Source: Candidatus Poribacteria bacterium
Lineage (GTDB): Bacteria > Poribacteria > WGA-4E > WGA-3G
Direction: 5' to 3'
DNA: 64,000 nt
Assembly (NCBI GenBank): GCA_028820635.1
Contig: JAPPIG010000042.1
Location: 62,001-126,000, forward strand
Under the pieces are notes generated by a model. That model made no database searches, was not told where the DNA came from, and saw only the letters and a list, made by a program, of their open reading frames with translations. Below are positions 52,624-60,562 of this stretch, in pieces. The first letter of the stretch is position 1. Each line of letters opens with the position of its first letter. The translations under genes and the position numbers were made by a program.

Positions 52624-53730
52624 ATGAAAAACCGAAGCGGAATATACAACGGACTAACCATTTGCATATTGGTCTTAATTGGTATTTACCCTTGTAAAGC
52701 AAATCCTCCTGAAAATATGGTGTTGATCCCAGCAGGAGATGGGATTGCGTCATTCTATATGGACAAATACGAAGTCACCAACGCACAATATAAAAAGTTT
52801 ATTGATGCCAAACCACTGTGGCAGAAAGACAAAGCTTTAACCTCAATTGTAGGGGATACATATTTATGGGGTTGGAAAGGTAATATGTACCCAAAGGGAA
52901 GAGCAAATCATCCTGTAGTAGGTATTAGCTGGTTTGCCGCTAAAGCTTACGTAGAATGGGTTGGCAAAGAACTCCCTACACAAGCACAGTGGGAAAAAGC
53001 TGCGCGTGGGGCTTTAATTGGAAAGAAATATCCATGGGGAGATACTGAACCTGACAATAAAGCTAACTATGATCGCTATACACCAAGGGTCAGTTTCAGT
53101 CGACCTCCGACAAAAGAGGTAGGTAGTTATCCTCCCAATGAATACGGTCTATACGACATGGCAGGTAATGTTGAAGAATGGTGTTTTGATAGGTTAGATG
53201 TTGACGATATTCATGGAAGGTATCACAGATTGCGTGGCGGTTCTTGGTTTAGTAGTGCCAAAGAACTACAGATTTCAAGGATAAGTCAACATCCTGCTGA
53301 TGATGGTATGGGAACCGTCGGTTTTAGATGTGTGTCGGCAATAAATGGTGCGAAGTCAAAAAATGTGAAGACTGATATGTCTTCTTGGTTATATGAAAAC
53401 ATGCAGAACGGGTTTGATAGCGCACTCTATAGTGTGTCTGAGGGTTTTACACCACACTCTGGGCTTGAAGCAAGATTTGATAGAATCGTGCAATACTATA
53501 CTGGACATCCTCGTACGTTTGAAAAGGAACTCATGCGTATGTTCACGGAGGTAATAGCAGAACAAAATTCGGAATCCCAATCTGAAGAAGTTAGTATCAG
53601 TCGGGACACGACTCTGCTGTTGTGGAAGTTCTATCTTGAGATACATTTTGAGCATATTGAAAAAAGTGTTGAGGAGAAGCTACGTCTTTTCAAAGGATGT
53701 GTACTTGAAAAAATAGACAACCTTTTATAG
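52624..53730 (+). CDS. Secreted FGE/SUMF1-fold protein without the catalytic cysteines
   Basis: 368 residues with an N-terminal signal (LTICILVLIGIYPCKA). Residues ~33-240 form a formylglycine-generating-enzyme/sulfatase-modifying-factor domain: NMVLIPAGDG, FYMDKYEVTNAQYKKFIDA, PVVGISWFAAKAYVEWVGKE, LPTQAQWEKAARG, YGLYDMAGNVEEWCFD, RLRGGSWFSS and VGFRC. The cysteine that follows RGGSW in true FGEs is absent, so this is more likely a binding or structural member. A ~125-residue C-terminal extension (from NGAKSKNVKTDM) is helical and matches no family I know. The TAG stop lies within the first bases of the palindromic element at 53726. Confidence 0.8.
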   Translation: MKNRSGIYNGLTICILVLIGIYPCKANPPENMVLIPAGDGIASFYMDKYEVTNAQYKKFIDAKPLWQKDKALTSIVGDTYLWGWKGNMYPKGRANHPVVGISWFAAKAYVEWVGKELPTQAQWEKAARGALIGKKYPWGDTEPDNKANYDRYTPRVSFSRPPTKEVGSYPPNEYGLYDMAGNVEEWCFDRLDVDDIHGRYHRLRGGSWFSSAKELQISRISQHPADDGMGTVGFRCVSAINGAKSKNVKTDMSSWLYENMQNGFDSALYSVSEGFTPHSGLEARFDRIVQYYTGHPRTFEKELMRMFTEVIAEQNSESQSEEVSISRDTTLLLWKFYLEIHFEHIEKSVEEKLRLFKGCVLEKIDNLL

Positions 53731-53863
53731 TAGATTTTAGAATTTCTTGAACACTTTTAAGCTGTAGGAGGGAACTCCGATTCCCGACTATCAGTGAGGT
53801 TCGTCGTGATTCGGAGATCGCTCCTACAAGATGCGTGTAAACTTATTTTTCGACTTTACTATA
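53726..53863. repeat. Small inverted-repeat element (TATAG family) overlapping a stop codon
   Basis: 138 bp, TATAGTAGATTTTAGAATTT to ACTTTACTATA. Both ends begin TATAGTA when read inward. The core is a palindrome of CTGTAGGAGGGAACTC and GAGATCGCTCCTACAAG. It supplies the stop codon TAG of the FGE-fold gene. Confidence 0.65.
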
Positions 53864-53893
53864 ATGGAAGAAGGTTGTTGAGAATCGTGAGTA

Positions 53894-53931
53894 GAGATAG
53901 CGCGAGGAAAGATTTTCCTTCGTGCTATCTC
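53894..53931. other. Long hairpin
   Basis: GAGATAGC / GCTATCTC with further imperfect pairing inside (GCGAGGAAA with TTTCCTTCGT). No T tract follows. Confidence 0.5.
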
Positions 53932-54010
53932 CTAAGAATCTCATCAAGAGCATTTTTATGGATCAGATTTTTCTTTTAGGACTGATTAATCCTACACGCA
54001 TTCATATTGT

Positions 54011-54045
54011 TAGGGCGGGTCTCTGGACCTGCCTATTGTTTTTTT
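54011..54045 (+). terminator. Rho-independent terminator
   Basis: GGCGGGTC / GACCTGCC stem (one G-T pair), 4-nt loop, then TATTGTTTTTTT. It is the first good terminator after the FGE-fold gene, from which it is separated by the small element at 53726. Confidence 0.75.
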
Positions 54046-54327
54046 AGAAATAATGCGAATTATATTCGTAACATGAAAACAGAATAGCTCTACAAAATCC
54101 TTGACAAATTCCTAACACCATGTAATACTTTACTGTGGGTTATAATTGAACAACAATTGATACTCTCTGCCTAAAAAGTTGGCAATTGGCAAAAGGGACC
54201 TTTCAATTCCAAAAACATCTTAAGCTGTTGCCTTACCTATACAACTAAAGCGGGCAACTAATCCTTACACTTAGAGATATTGGTATACGTATTGCATCAC
54301 ACCTTGGTATAGGGCAGGCGTAATCAT

Positions 54328-54525
54328 TATAGTGGATTTTACAATTAACTTTACATTGTCACTCAGCATTTACAAAGTGTTCTACAGTTTTTAAAGTCGC
54401 GACCAGGAGGTCGCTCCTACAGGAAGAGGCACAATGAATTGCGCTTGGTGAATGTGTGTATGACATTCACATTAAACGCATCAAACCTATAAAAAACTGT
54501 AAGAGTAGTTTTAGATTTCACTATA
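54328..54525. repeat. Small inverted-repeat element (TATAG family) with nested hairpin repeat
   Basis: 198 bp with ends TATAGTGGATTTTACAATTA and, inverted, TATAGTGAAATCTAAAACTA. It encloses the GTCGCGACCAGGAGGTCGCT-type hairpin repeat at 54396-54429. The remaining 53731-54605 interval, apart from the listed terminator and hairpin, shows no gene. Confidence 0.65.
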
Positions 54526-54605
54526 AAAGCGTTGCCCTAAGCATCTTTACATTTTAGTTTCGGAATATAAATTTTGACAGCGGACAAGTAGGGAGGCTCA
54601 TTGCA

Positions 54606-56042
54606 ATGGCAAGATTTGATGGATACAACACCGACGGATTTTATGATGAGATGTTTTTTTCTGACGGGAGTGCGCGCCCTGCTGTCCAGATGCTCGTTGA
54701 ACGGATTGCAAACTTTCCAAATGGGGAATTAATACGCCGCCAAATTACCGCTGAATATGCCTTGCTCCGAATGGGAATAACTTTCAACGTCTACGCTGAC
54801 GAACAAGGGGTTGAAAAAATCTTTCCATTTGACCTTATCCCTCGTATAATAGATGCTACTGAATGGGAATGGATAGAACGTGGACTCAAACAGCGAATTC
54901 ATGCCCTCAATCTATTCATTGATGATGTTTACCACGAGCAGAAAATAATAAAAGACGGAATCGTTCCTGCTGAGGTTGTGCTTTCATCGGATCGTTACCT
55001 TGAACAGTGCATCGGGTTAGACCCGCCCCGCGGTATCTGGTGCCACATCACGGGAACGGATCTGGTGCGAGATGGTGACGGACAGATTTATGTATTAGAA
55101 GATAATCTCGGTTGTCCGTCAGGTGTGTCCTATGTTGTGGAAAATCGTCAGTTGATGAAACGAACATTTCCGCAGATGTTTGGCACATCCCAGATTCAAC
55201 CTGTGGAAGATTATCCAAGTCACTTGCTGGATATGCTGCAATTCCTCGTAAGTGACAGAGTAATGTCCCCCGAAGTTGCGTTGCTTACCCCTGGTATTTA
55301 CAACTCCGCCTATTTTGAGCATTCATTTCTTGCACAGCAGATGGGAGTCGAATTGGTTGAGGGACGGGATTTAGTGGTTATGGACGGGTATGTCCACATG
55401 CGAACGACCAAAGGCTTTGAACGTGTTGATGTCATTTACCGCCGAATTAACGATGATTTCCTTGATCCAGAAGTACTCAACCCAGAATCGCTATTAGGTG
55501 TACCTGGACTCATGGAGGTCTACAAATCAGGCCGACTTGCACTAATCAATGCCCCCGGGACCTGCGTTGCTGATGACAAAGTTGTGTGTGCTTATGTACC
55601 ACAGATTATCAAATACTATCTTGATGAAGACATAATTGTTCCAAACGTCCCAACTTATATGTGTTGGGAAGATGATGATCGAAAGTACGTTTTGGAACAT
55701 ATTGGTGAGCTTGTTGTGAAAGAAGCAAACCAGTCTGGTGGATACGGCATGTTAATTGGTCCACACGCAACAAAAGCTGAACATGAAGATTTTGCTGAAA
55801 GAATCAAAGCGAATCCACGCAACTATATTGCCCAACCAACGCTTGCACTTTCGCGAGTGCCTGTGTTAATTGACGACCATTTTGAAGGTCGACATGTTGA
55901 TCTACGCCCGTTCATCCTTTATGGTGAGGAAATCTATGTCCTACCCGGTGGGTTGACACGGGTAGCACTCAAAAAAGGGTCGCTCGTAGTTAATTCTTCA
56001 CAGGGTGGTGGTAGCAAGGATACTTGGGTATTGTCAGGTTAG
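54606..56042 (+). CDS. Circularly permuted ATP-grasp protein
   Basis: 478 residues; GGGAGG lies 9 nt upstream of the ATG. The CP-ATP-grasp family (DUF404/DUF407) is predicted to ligate a carboxylate to an amine using ATP, probably to make or attach peptides; no substrate is established. Visible motifs: FNVYADEQGVEKIFPFDLIP (~60-79), YVLEDNLGCPSGVSYVVENR with likely metal ligands E165 and N167, ELVVKEANQSGGYGM (nucleotide loop and lysine), and VDLRPFILYGEEIYVLPGGL followed by SSQGGGSKDTWVLSG at the end. First of a five-gene cluster with alpha-E, transglutaminase/amidoligase, a fused paralogue and another transglutaminase. Confidence 0.9.
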   Translation: MARFDGYNTDGFYDEMFFSDGSARPAVQMLVERIANFPNGELIRRQITAEYALLRMGITFNVYADEQGVEKIFPFDLIPRIIDATEWEWIERGLKQRIHALNLFIDDVYHEQKIIKDGIVPAEVVLSSDRYLEQCIGLDPPRGIWCHITGTDLVRDGDGQIYVLEDNLGCPSGVSYVVENRQLMKRTFPQMFGTSQIQPVEDYPSHLLDMLQFLVSDRVMSPEVALLTPGIYNSAYFEHSFLAQQMGVELVEGRDLVVMDGYVHMRTTKGFERVDVIYRRINDDFLDPEVLNPESLLGVPGLMEVYKSGRLALINAPGTCVADDKVVCAYVPQIIKYYLDEDIIVPNVPTYMCWEDDDRKYVLEHIGELVVKEANQSGGYGMLIGPHATKAEHEDFAERIKANPRNYIAQPTLALSRVPVLIDDHFEGRHVDLRPFILYGEEIYVLPGGLTRVALKKGSLVVNSSQGGGSKDTWVLSG

Positions 56043-56057
56043 ACGTAGGTGAAAGTC

Positions 56058-57041
56058 ATGCTCAGTCGCGTTGCAGAATCAATTTACTGGATGAGTCGCT
56101 ACATTGAACGCGCGGAAAATGTTGCGCGTTTTGTTGATGTCAACCTGCAGCTTATTCTTGACCAACCGGTCGGCATGCAGGCACAGTGGGAACCTTTAGT
56201 TGCCACTACTGGCGATGACGAGGAATTTGAGGAACGATACGGCGAAGCGTCACGGGAAGCAGTCCTCAAATTTTTGACCTTTGACACTGAAAATCCAAAT
56301 TCTATCATATCCTGCTTACGCGCTGCCCGCGAAAACGCGCGTTCAATTCGTGAAAATATCTCCTCCGAGATGTGGGAAAAGTTAAACGATGCATATTTGA
56401 TGGTGACAGAAACCCCTGAAGAATGGGCGATGACAGAACCACATCAATTCTTCACGGACATCAAAGTCGCATCACATCTGTTCATGGGACTAACAGATAA
56501 CATTATGTCTCACAGCGAAGCATGGCATTTCTGTCAGTTAGGTCGTCTCATAGAACGCGCTGACAAAACATCTCGAATTGTTGATGTAAAATACTTCATT
56601 CTGCTTCCCTCTGTCTCGGATGTGAATACGCCATTTGATGATATTCAATGGGGGGCATTGCTCCATTCTGCAAGTGCATTTGAGATGTACCGCCGAACAC
56701 ACGGACTCATCTCTCCTAACAATGTTGTTGCTTTTCTACTTCTTGACCGAGAATTTCCACGGTCAGTGCTTTACTGTCTTTCCAAGGCTGAAGAATCGCT
56801 TCACGCTATTTCTGGCACACCTTTAGAAACGTTTTCAAACTCAGCTGAACAGGGTTTAGGACAACTCCGTTCCGAATTTGCTTATGCGCAAGTTGATCAG
56901 GTTCTCCATAGCGGTTTACATGAGTTTCTGGACGCATTTCAAACTAAACTCAACGATGTCGGTGAAGATATTTACAAAACTTTTTTCGCTTTGCGTCCTG
57001 TAAATGGAGAAGACACACAATCACAATTTCAAATGCAGTAG
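56058..57041 (+). CDS. Alpha-E domain protein
   Basis: 327 residues from the ATG at 56058, preceded by AGGTGA at 6 nt; MLSRVAESIYWMSRYIERAE is the canonical family start, so the GTG nine bases upstream is rejected. All-helical alpha-E (DUF403) domain with further motifs ISCLRAARENARSIRENIS, GRLIERADKTSRIVDVKYF and FLLLDREFPRSVLYCL. The family always travels with CP-ATP-grasp genes and is thought to assist the ligase, mechanism unknown. It starts 15 nt after the ATP-grasp stop. Its TAG stop is contributed by the inverted repeat at 57038. Confidence 0.9.
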   Translation: MLSRVAESIYWMSRYIERAENVARFVDVNLQLILDQPVGMQAQWEPLVATTGDDEEFEERYGEASREAVLKFLTFDTENPNSIISCLRAARENARSIRENISSEMWEKLNDAYLMVTETPEEWAMTEPHQFFTDIKVASHLFMGLTDNIMSHSEAWHFCQLGRLIERADKTSRIVDVKYFILLPSVSDVNTPFDDIQWGALLHSASAFEMYRRTHGLISPNNVVAFLLLDREFPRSVLYCLSKAEESLHAISGTPLETFSNSAEQGLGQLRSEFAYAQVDQVLHSGLHEFLDAFQTKLNDVGEDIYKTFFALRPVNGEDTQSQFQMQ

Positions 57042-57123
57042 GTCGGGTTGAGTTTGGGAACCCAACAATTTATGGTGTCTATAGGTGTTTTTTGTCGGGT
57101 TTCGCAAACTCTACCCGACCTAC
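57038..57123. repeat. 86-bp near-perfect inverted repeat
   Basis: GTAGGTCGGGTTGAGTTTG on the left and CAAACTCTACCCGACCTAC on the right, arms about 31 bp with few mismatches and a ~24-nt loop. The left arm includes the alpha-E stop codon. It would form a strong cruciform or RNA hairpin inside the operon. Confidence 0.85.
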
Positions 57124-57163
57124 AAGAGGCTGCTAATCTGTTATGCAGAAAAGGAAAACAGAT

Positions 57164-60100
57164 ATGGCAATTCGTGTTGCAATCAATCATAAATCTCTTT
57201 ATCAATATGATCGCTTGGTTTCGCTCTCTCCCCATATCTTCCGATTGAAACCAGCTGTGCATTGCCGAACCCCGATTGAAGCGTATTCACTCAAAATTGA
57301 GCCAAAGAACCACTTCATCAATTGGCAACAAGATCCATTCGGTAATTATCAAGCGCGCGTCGTTTTCCCTGAACCCACCCAAGCATTGTCTCTTGAAGTG
57401 GATCTGGTTGCAAATATGACGGTTATCAATCCGTTTGACTTTTTTCTTGAGGAAAGTGCAGAACACTTTCCGTTTAGCTACGAACCGCAGCTCAAAAAAG
57501 AGTTGATGCCGTTCATGGAAGTGAAAGAAAATAGTCCTCTACTAACTGAATGGTTGATAGGTGTTGATAAGTCCAAGCAAAAATTAATTGATTTTCTTGT
57601 AGGTATCAATCGTCGTCTGCGGGAAGATATAAAATATACAATTCGAATGGAACCAGGAGTACTAACCTGCAATGAAACCTTGGAAAAGCGAATAGGTTCA
57701 TGTCGTGATAGCGGTTGGTTGCTCGTACAAATTCTACGACATCTTGGATTAGCGGCGCGTTTTGTCTCGGGCTATCTTGTTCAACTCGTTGCAGATCAGA
57801 AACCTGTAGAAGGTCCTGCCGGTCCACCGCAGGATTTCACCGATTTACATGCATGGTGTGAGGTGTATGCACCAGGGGCAGGCTGGATAGGACTTGATCC
57901 AACTTCAGGGTTATTCGCTGGTGAAGGGCATATTCCGTTGGCTTGCGTACCAGACCCAGTGAGTGCGGCACCCGTCACCGGCCATACAGACATCTGTGAA
58001 ACAGAATTCACGTACAGCAATACCGTCCAACGTATCCACGAAGACCCGCGCGTAACTAAACCTTATACTGATATACAGTGGGAAGCGATTAATGCCCTCG
58101 GTCAGCAGGTAGACGAAGATATAATCCACAACGATGTTCGACTTACAATGGGTGGAGAACCCACCTTTGTATCCGTTGACGACACAGAAGGTCCTGAATG
58201 GAACACAGAGGCTGATAGCCCGGAAAAGCGCCGTTTAGCGGCGGATCTACTAAAACGATTACGCGACAGCTTTGGTCCTGGTGGTGTTTTGTCTTACGGT
58301 CAAGGTAAATGGTATCCGGGTGAACCACTACCACGTTGGAAATTTGGATGTTTTTGGCGAAAAGACGGTATCCAAGTCTGGCGAAATGACACACTACTCG
58401 CTGAACCTAATAAAGATTATGGGTTTGACGTTGAACATGCAGAGAAATTTTTACGTCATCTGGCAAATCGGTTAAATGTTTCATCAGACTATATCAGATC
58501 CGCCTATGAAGATATAGTCTTTTTCCTTTGGACTGAGGGGAAACTGCCTATAAACATTGACCCAGATGAAATTGATTTCAAAGAAATATCAGAGCGACAA
58601 AAATTGATACAATTACTTCAAACGGATAAAATCGGTGAGCCAGTAGGTTATGTGCTGCCTTTAGGATGGAATTTTGAAAACAAATCATGGGAAAGTTGTG
58701 CTTGGAACTTTAGAGGTGGGCATATGTTCCTACTCCCCGGCGATTCAGCAATGGGATACCGTCTTCCGCTTGAGTCCTTGCCGTGGGTTGACCCTGAACA
58801 AGAAGAACCTTTTTTTGAACGTGATCCGTTTGAGCCTCGTGACGCTAATATCAGTCATAGTGATGCCACAGAAACGCGAGAAAAAACAAGTAAAGAAATA
58901 AATCAACAAGAATCAGTTATCCGGACTGCTCTCTGTATTGAACCTCGTGATGGTCGGTTGCACATTTTCATGCCGCCTTTGTCCCATTTAGAACATTATC
59001 TGTCGCTGCTTGAAGTAATCGAAGCAACTGCCGAAGCATTAGAAATGCCCATAATTTTTGAAGGGTATGAAGTGCCACACGATTGGCGAATTCAATCGTT
59101 GAGTGTAACGCCGGATCCAGGTGTGATTGAGGTTAACATCCATCCAGCAGAAAATTGGGACGAAGTTGTACATAATATCACAACCCTCTATGAACAAGCA
59201 CGGTTATCAGGTCTCAGTGCTGAAAAATTTATGTTAGATGGTCGGCACACAGGAACGGGCGGAGGAAATCATATTATTATCGGAGGACCGACACCTGCCG
59301 ACAGTCCGCTTTTACGACAACCACATTTATTGCGCAGCCTCATCACCTATTGGCAGCACCACCCTGGTTTGTCGTATCTTTTTTCCAGTGCCTTCATCGG
59401 TCCGACAAGTCAAGCACCTCGTGTAGACGAAGGCCGTGATGAACAACTCTATGAACTTGAGGTGGCATTTCAGCAGATTCCTGATACTGTATCAACGGAA
59501 ACGAAAGACGATGCCGAAGAATCGCCGCTTTGGCTGGTAGACCGGTTGTTAAGGCATCTTTTGACTGATTTAACAGGAAACACGCATCGCGCAGAATTTT
59601 GCATTGATAAACTTTATTCCCCAGATTCAGCCAGTGGCAGACTCGGATTACTGGAAATGCGTGCCTTTGAAATGCCACCGCATGCACAGATGAGTATTGT
59701 GCAGATGTTACTTATTCGTGCGTTGATTGCTAAATTTTGGCTTAGCCCCTATAAAGGTAAGCTGGTGCGTTGGGGAACAGAATTACATGACCGATTTATG
59801 CTTCACCACTATGTGCGTTCGGACATACAGGAAGTCATATCAGAACTACAAGATGCGGGGTATCCATTTGAAGGGGCATGGCTTGAACCATTTTTTGAGT
59901 TCCGATTTCCACTACTCGGCACTGTAAACGTCCAAGACATTGAACTGGAATTGCGAATGGCGATTGAACCTTGGCATGTGCTTGGAGAAGAGGTCACGCG
60001 GACAGGAACATCGCGTTTCGTGGATTCCTCTGTTGAGAGAGTACAGGTCAAACTACGTGGTTTGGTAGACTCTCGTTATGTCGTAACTTGCAACGGTCGT

Positions 60101-60514
60101 CGCTTGATTCTGCATAGTACAGGCACACATGGTGAATATGTGGGTGGGGTTCGCTACCGTGCTTGGCAACCACCATCAGCGTTGCATCCTACAATTGGCG
60201 TTCATTCACCGCTTGTTTTTGACATCATAGACACTTGGAATGGACGCGCAATCGGAGGTTGTACTTACCGCGTGTCACACCCGGGTGGACGACACTACGA
60301 TACCTTCCCAGTCAATGCCTACGAGGCTGAATCCCGCCGCGTGAGCCGCTTCGCGACGGAAGGACATACGCCAGGTGTAAGTCAACCGCGACCTCTTCGT
60401 GCAGCACCTGGGACTTTCCTCTCAGAAGGACGCACTCCAGGTCCAATAGATGTCCCTCCTGAAGAGATAAATGCAGAGTATCCCTATACTTTGGACCTCC
60501 GAAGACAGTCCTAA
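57164..60514 (+). CDS. Transglutaminase-like protease fused to DUF2126 putative amidoligase
   Basis: 1116 residues from the ATG at 57164 (AAGGA 8 nt upstream; MAIRVAINHKSLYQYDR is the usual family start). Residues 1-250: transglutaminase N-terminal domain and core with catalytic C180 (RIGSCRDSGW), H229 (DLHAWCEVY) and D245 (WIGLDPTSG). From ~300 on is DUF2126, a putative glutamine-synthetase-like amidoligase (VRLTMGGEPTFVSVDD, FMLDGRHTGTGGGNHIIIGG, LGLLEMRAFEMPPHAQMSIV). The cluster context (CP-ATP-grasp, alpha-E) predicts synthesis and trimming of a peptide or isopeptide tag. Cytoplasmic, no signal peptide. Confidence 0.9.
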   Translation: MAIRVAINHKSLYQYDRLVSLSPHIFRLKPAVHCRTPIEAYSLKIEPKNHFINWQQDPFGNYQARVVFPEPTQALSLEVDLVANMTVINPFDFFLEESAEHFPFSYEPQLKKELMPFMEVKENSPLLTEWLIGVDKSKQKLIDFLVGINRRLREDIKYTIRMEPGVLTCNETLEKRIGSCRDSGWLLVQILRHLGLAARFVSGYLVQLVADQKPVEGPAGPPQDFTDLHAWCEVYAPGAGWIGLDPTSGLFAGEGHIPLACVPDPVSAAPVTGHTDICETEFTYSNTVQRIHEDPRVTKPYTDIQWEAINALGQQVDEDIIHNDVRLTMGGEPTFVSVDDTEGPEWNTEADSPEKRRLAADLLKRLRDSFGPGGVLSYGQGKWYPGEPLPRWKFGCFWRKDGIQVWRNDTLLAEPNKDYGFDVEHAEKFLRHLANRLNVSSDYIRSAYEDIVFFLWTEGKLPINIDPDEIDFKEISERQKLIQLLQTDKIGEPVGYVLPLGWNFENKSWESCAWNFRGGHMFLLPGDSAMGYRLPLESLPWVDPEQEEPFFERDPFEPRDANISHSDATETREKTSKEINQQESVIRTALCIEPRDGRLHIFMPPLSHLEHYLSLLEVIEATAEALEMPIIFEGYEVPHDWRIQSLSVTPDPGVIEVNIHPAENWDEVVHNITTLYEQARLSGLSAEKFMLDGRHTGTGGGNHIIIGGPTPADSPLLRQPHLLRSLITYWQHHPGLSYLFSSAFIGPTSQAPRVDEGRDEQLYELEVAFQQIPDTVSTETKDDAEESPLWLVDRLLRHLLTDLTGNTHRAEFCIDKLYSPDSASGRLGLLEMRAFEMPPHAQMSIVQMLLIRALIAKFWLSPYKGKLVRWGTELHDRFMLHHYVRSDIQEVISELQDAGYPFEGAWLEPFFEFRFPLLGTVNVQDIELELRMAIEPWHVLGEEVTRTGTSRFVDSSVERVQVKLRGLVDSRYVVTCNGRRLILHSTGTHGEYVGGVRYRAWQPPSALHPTIGVHSPLVFDIIDTWNGRAIGGCTYRVSHPGGRHYDTFPVNAYEAESRRVSRFATEGHTPGVSQPRPLRAAPGTFLSEGRTPGPIDVPPEEINAEYPYTLDLRRQS

Positions 60515-60562
60515 TCAATAACTAACTTAATACTTTTGATCTCTTAATACGTCACTATAAAC

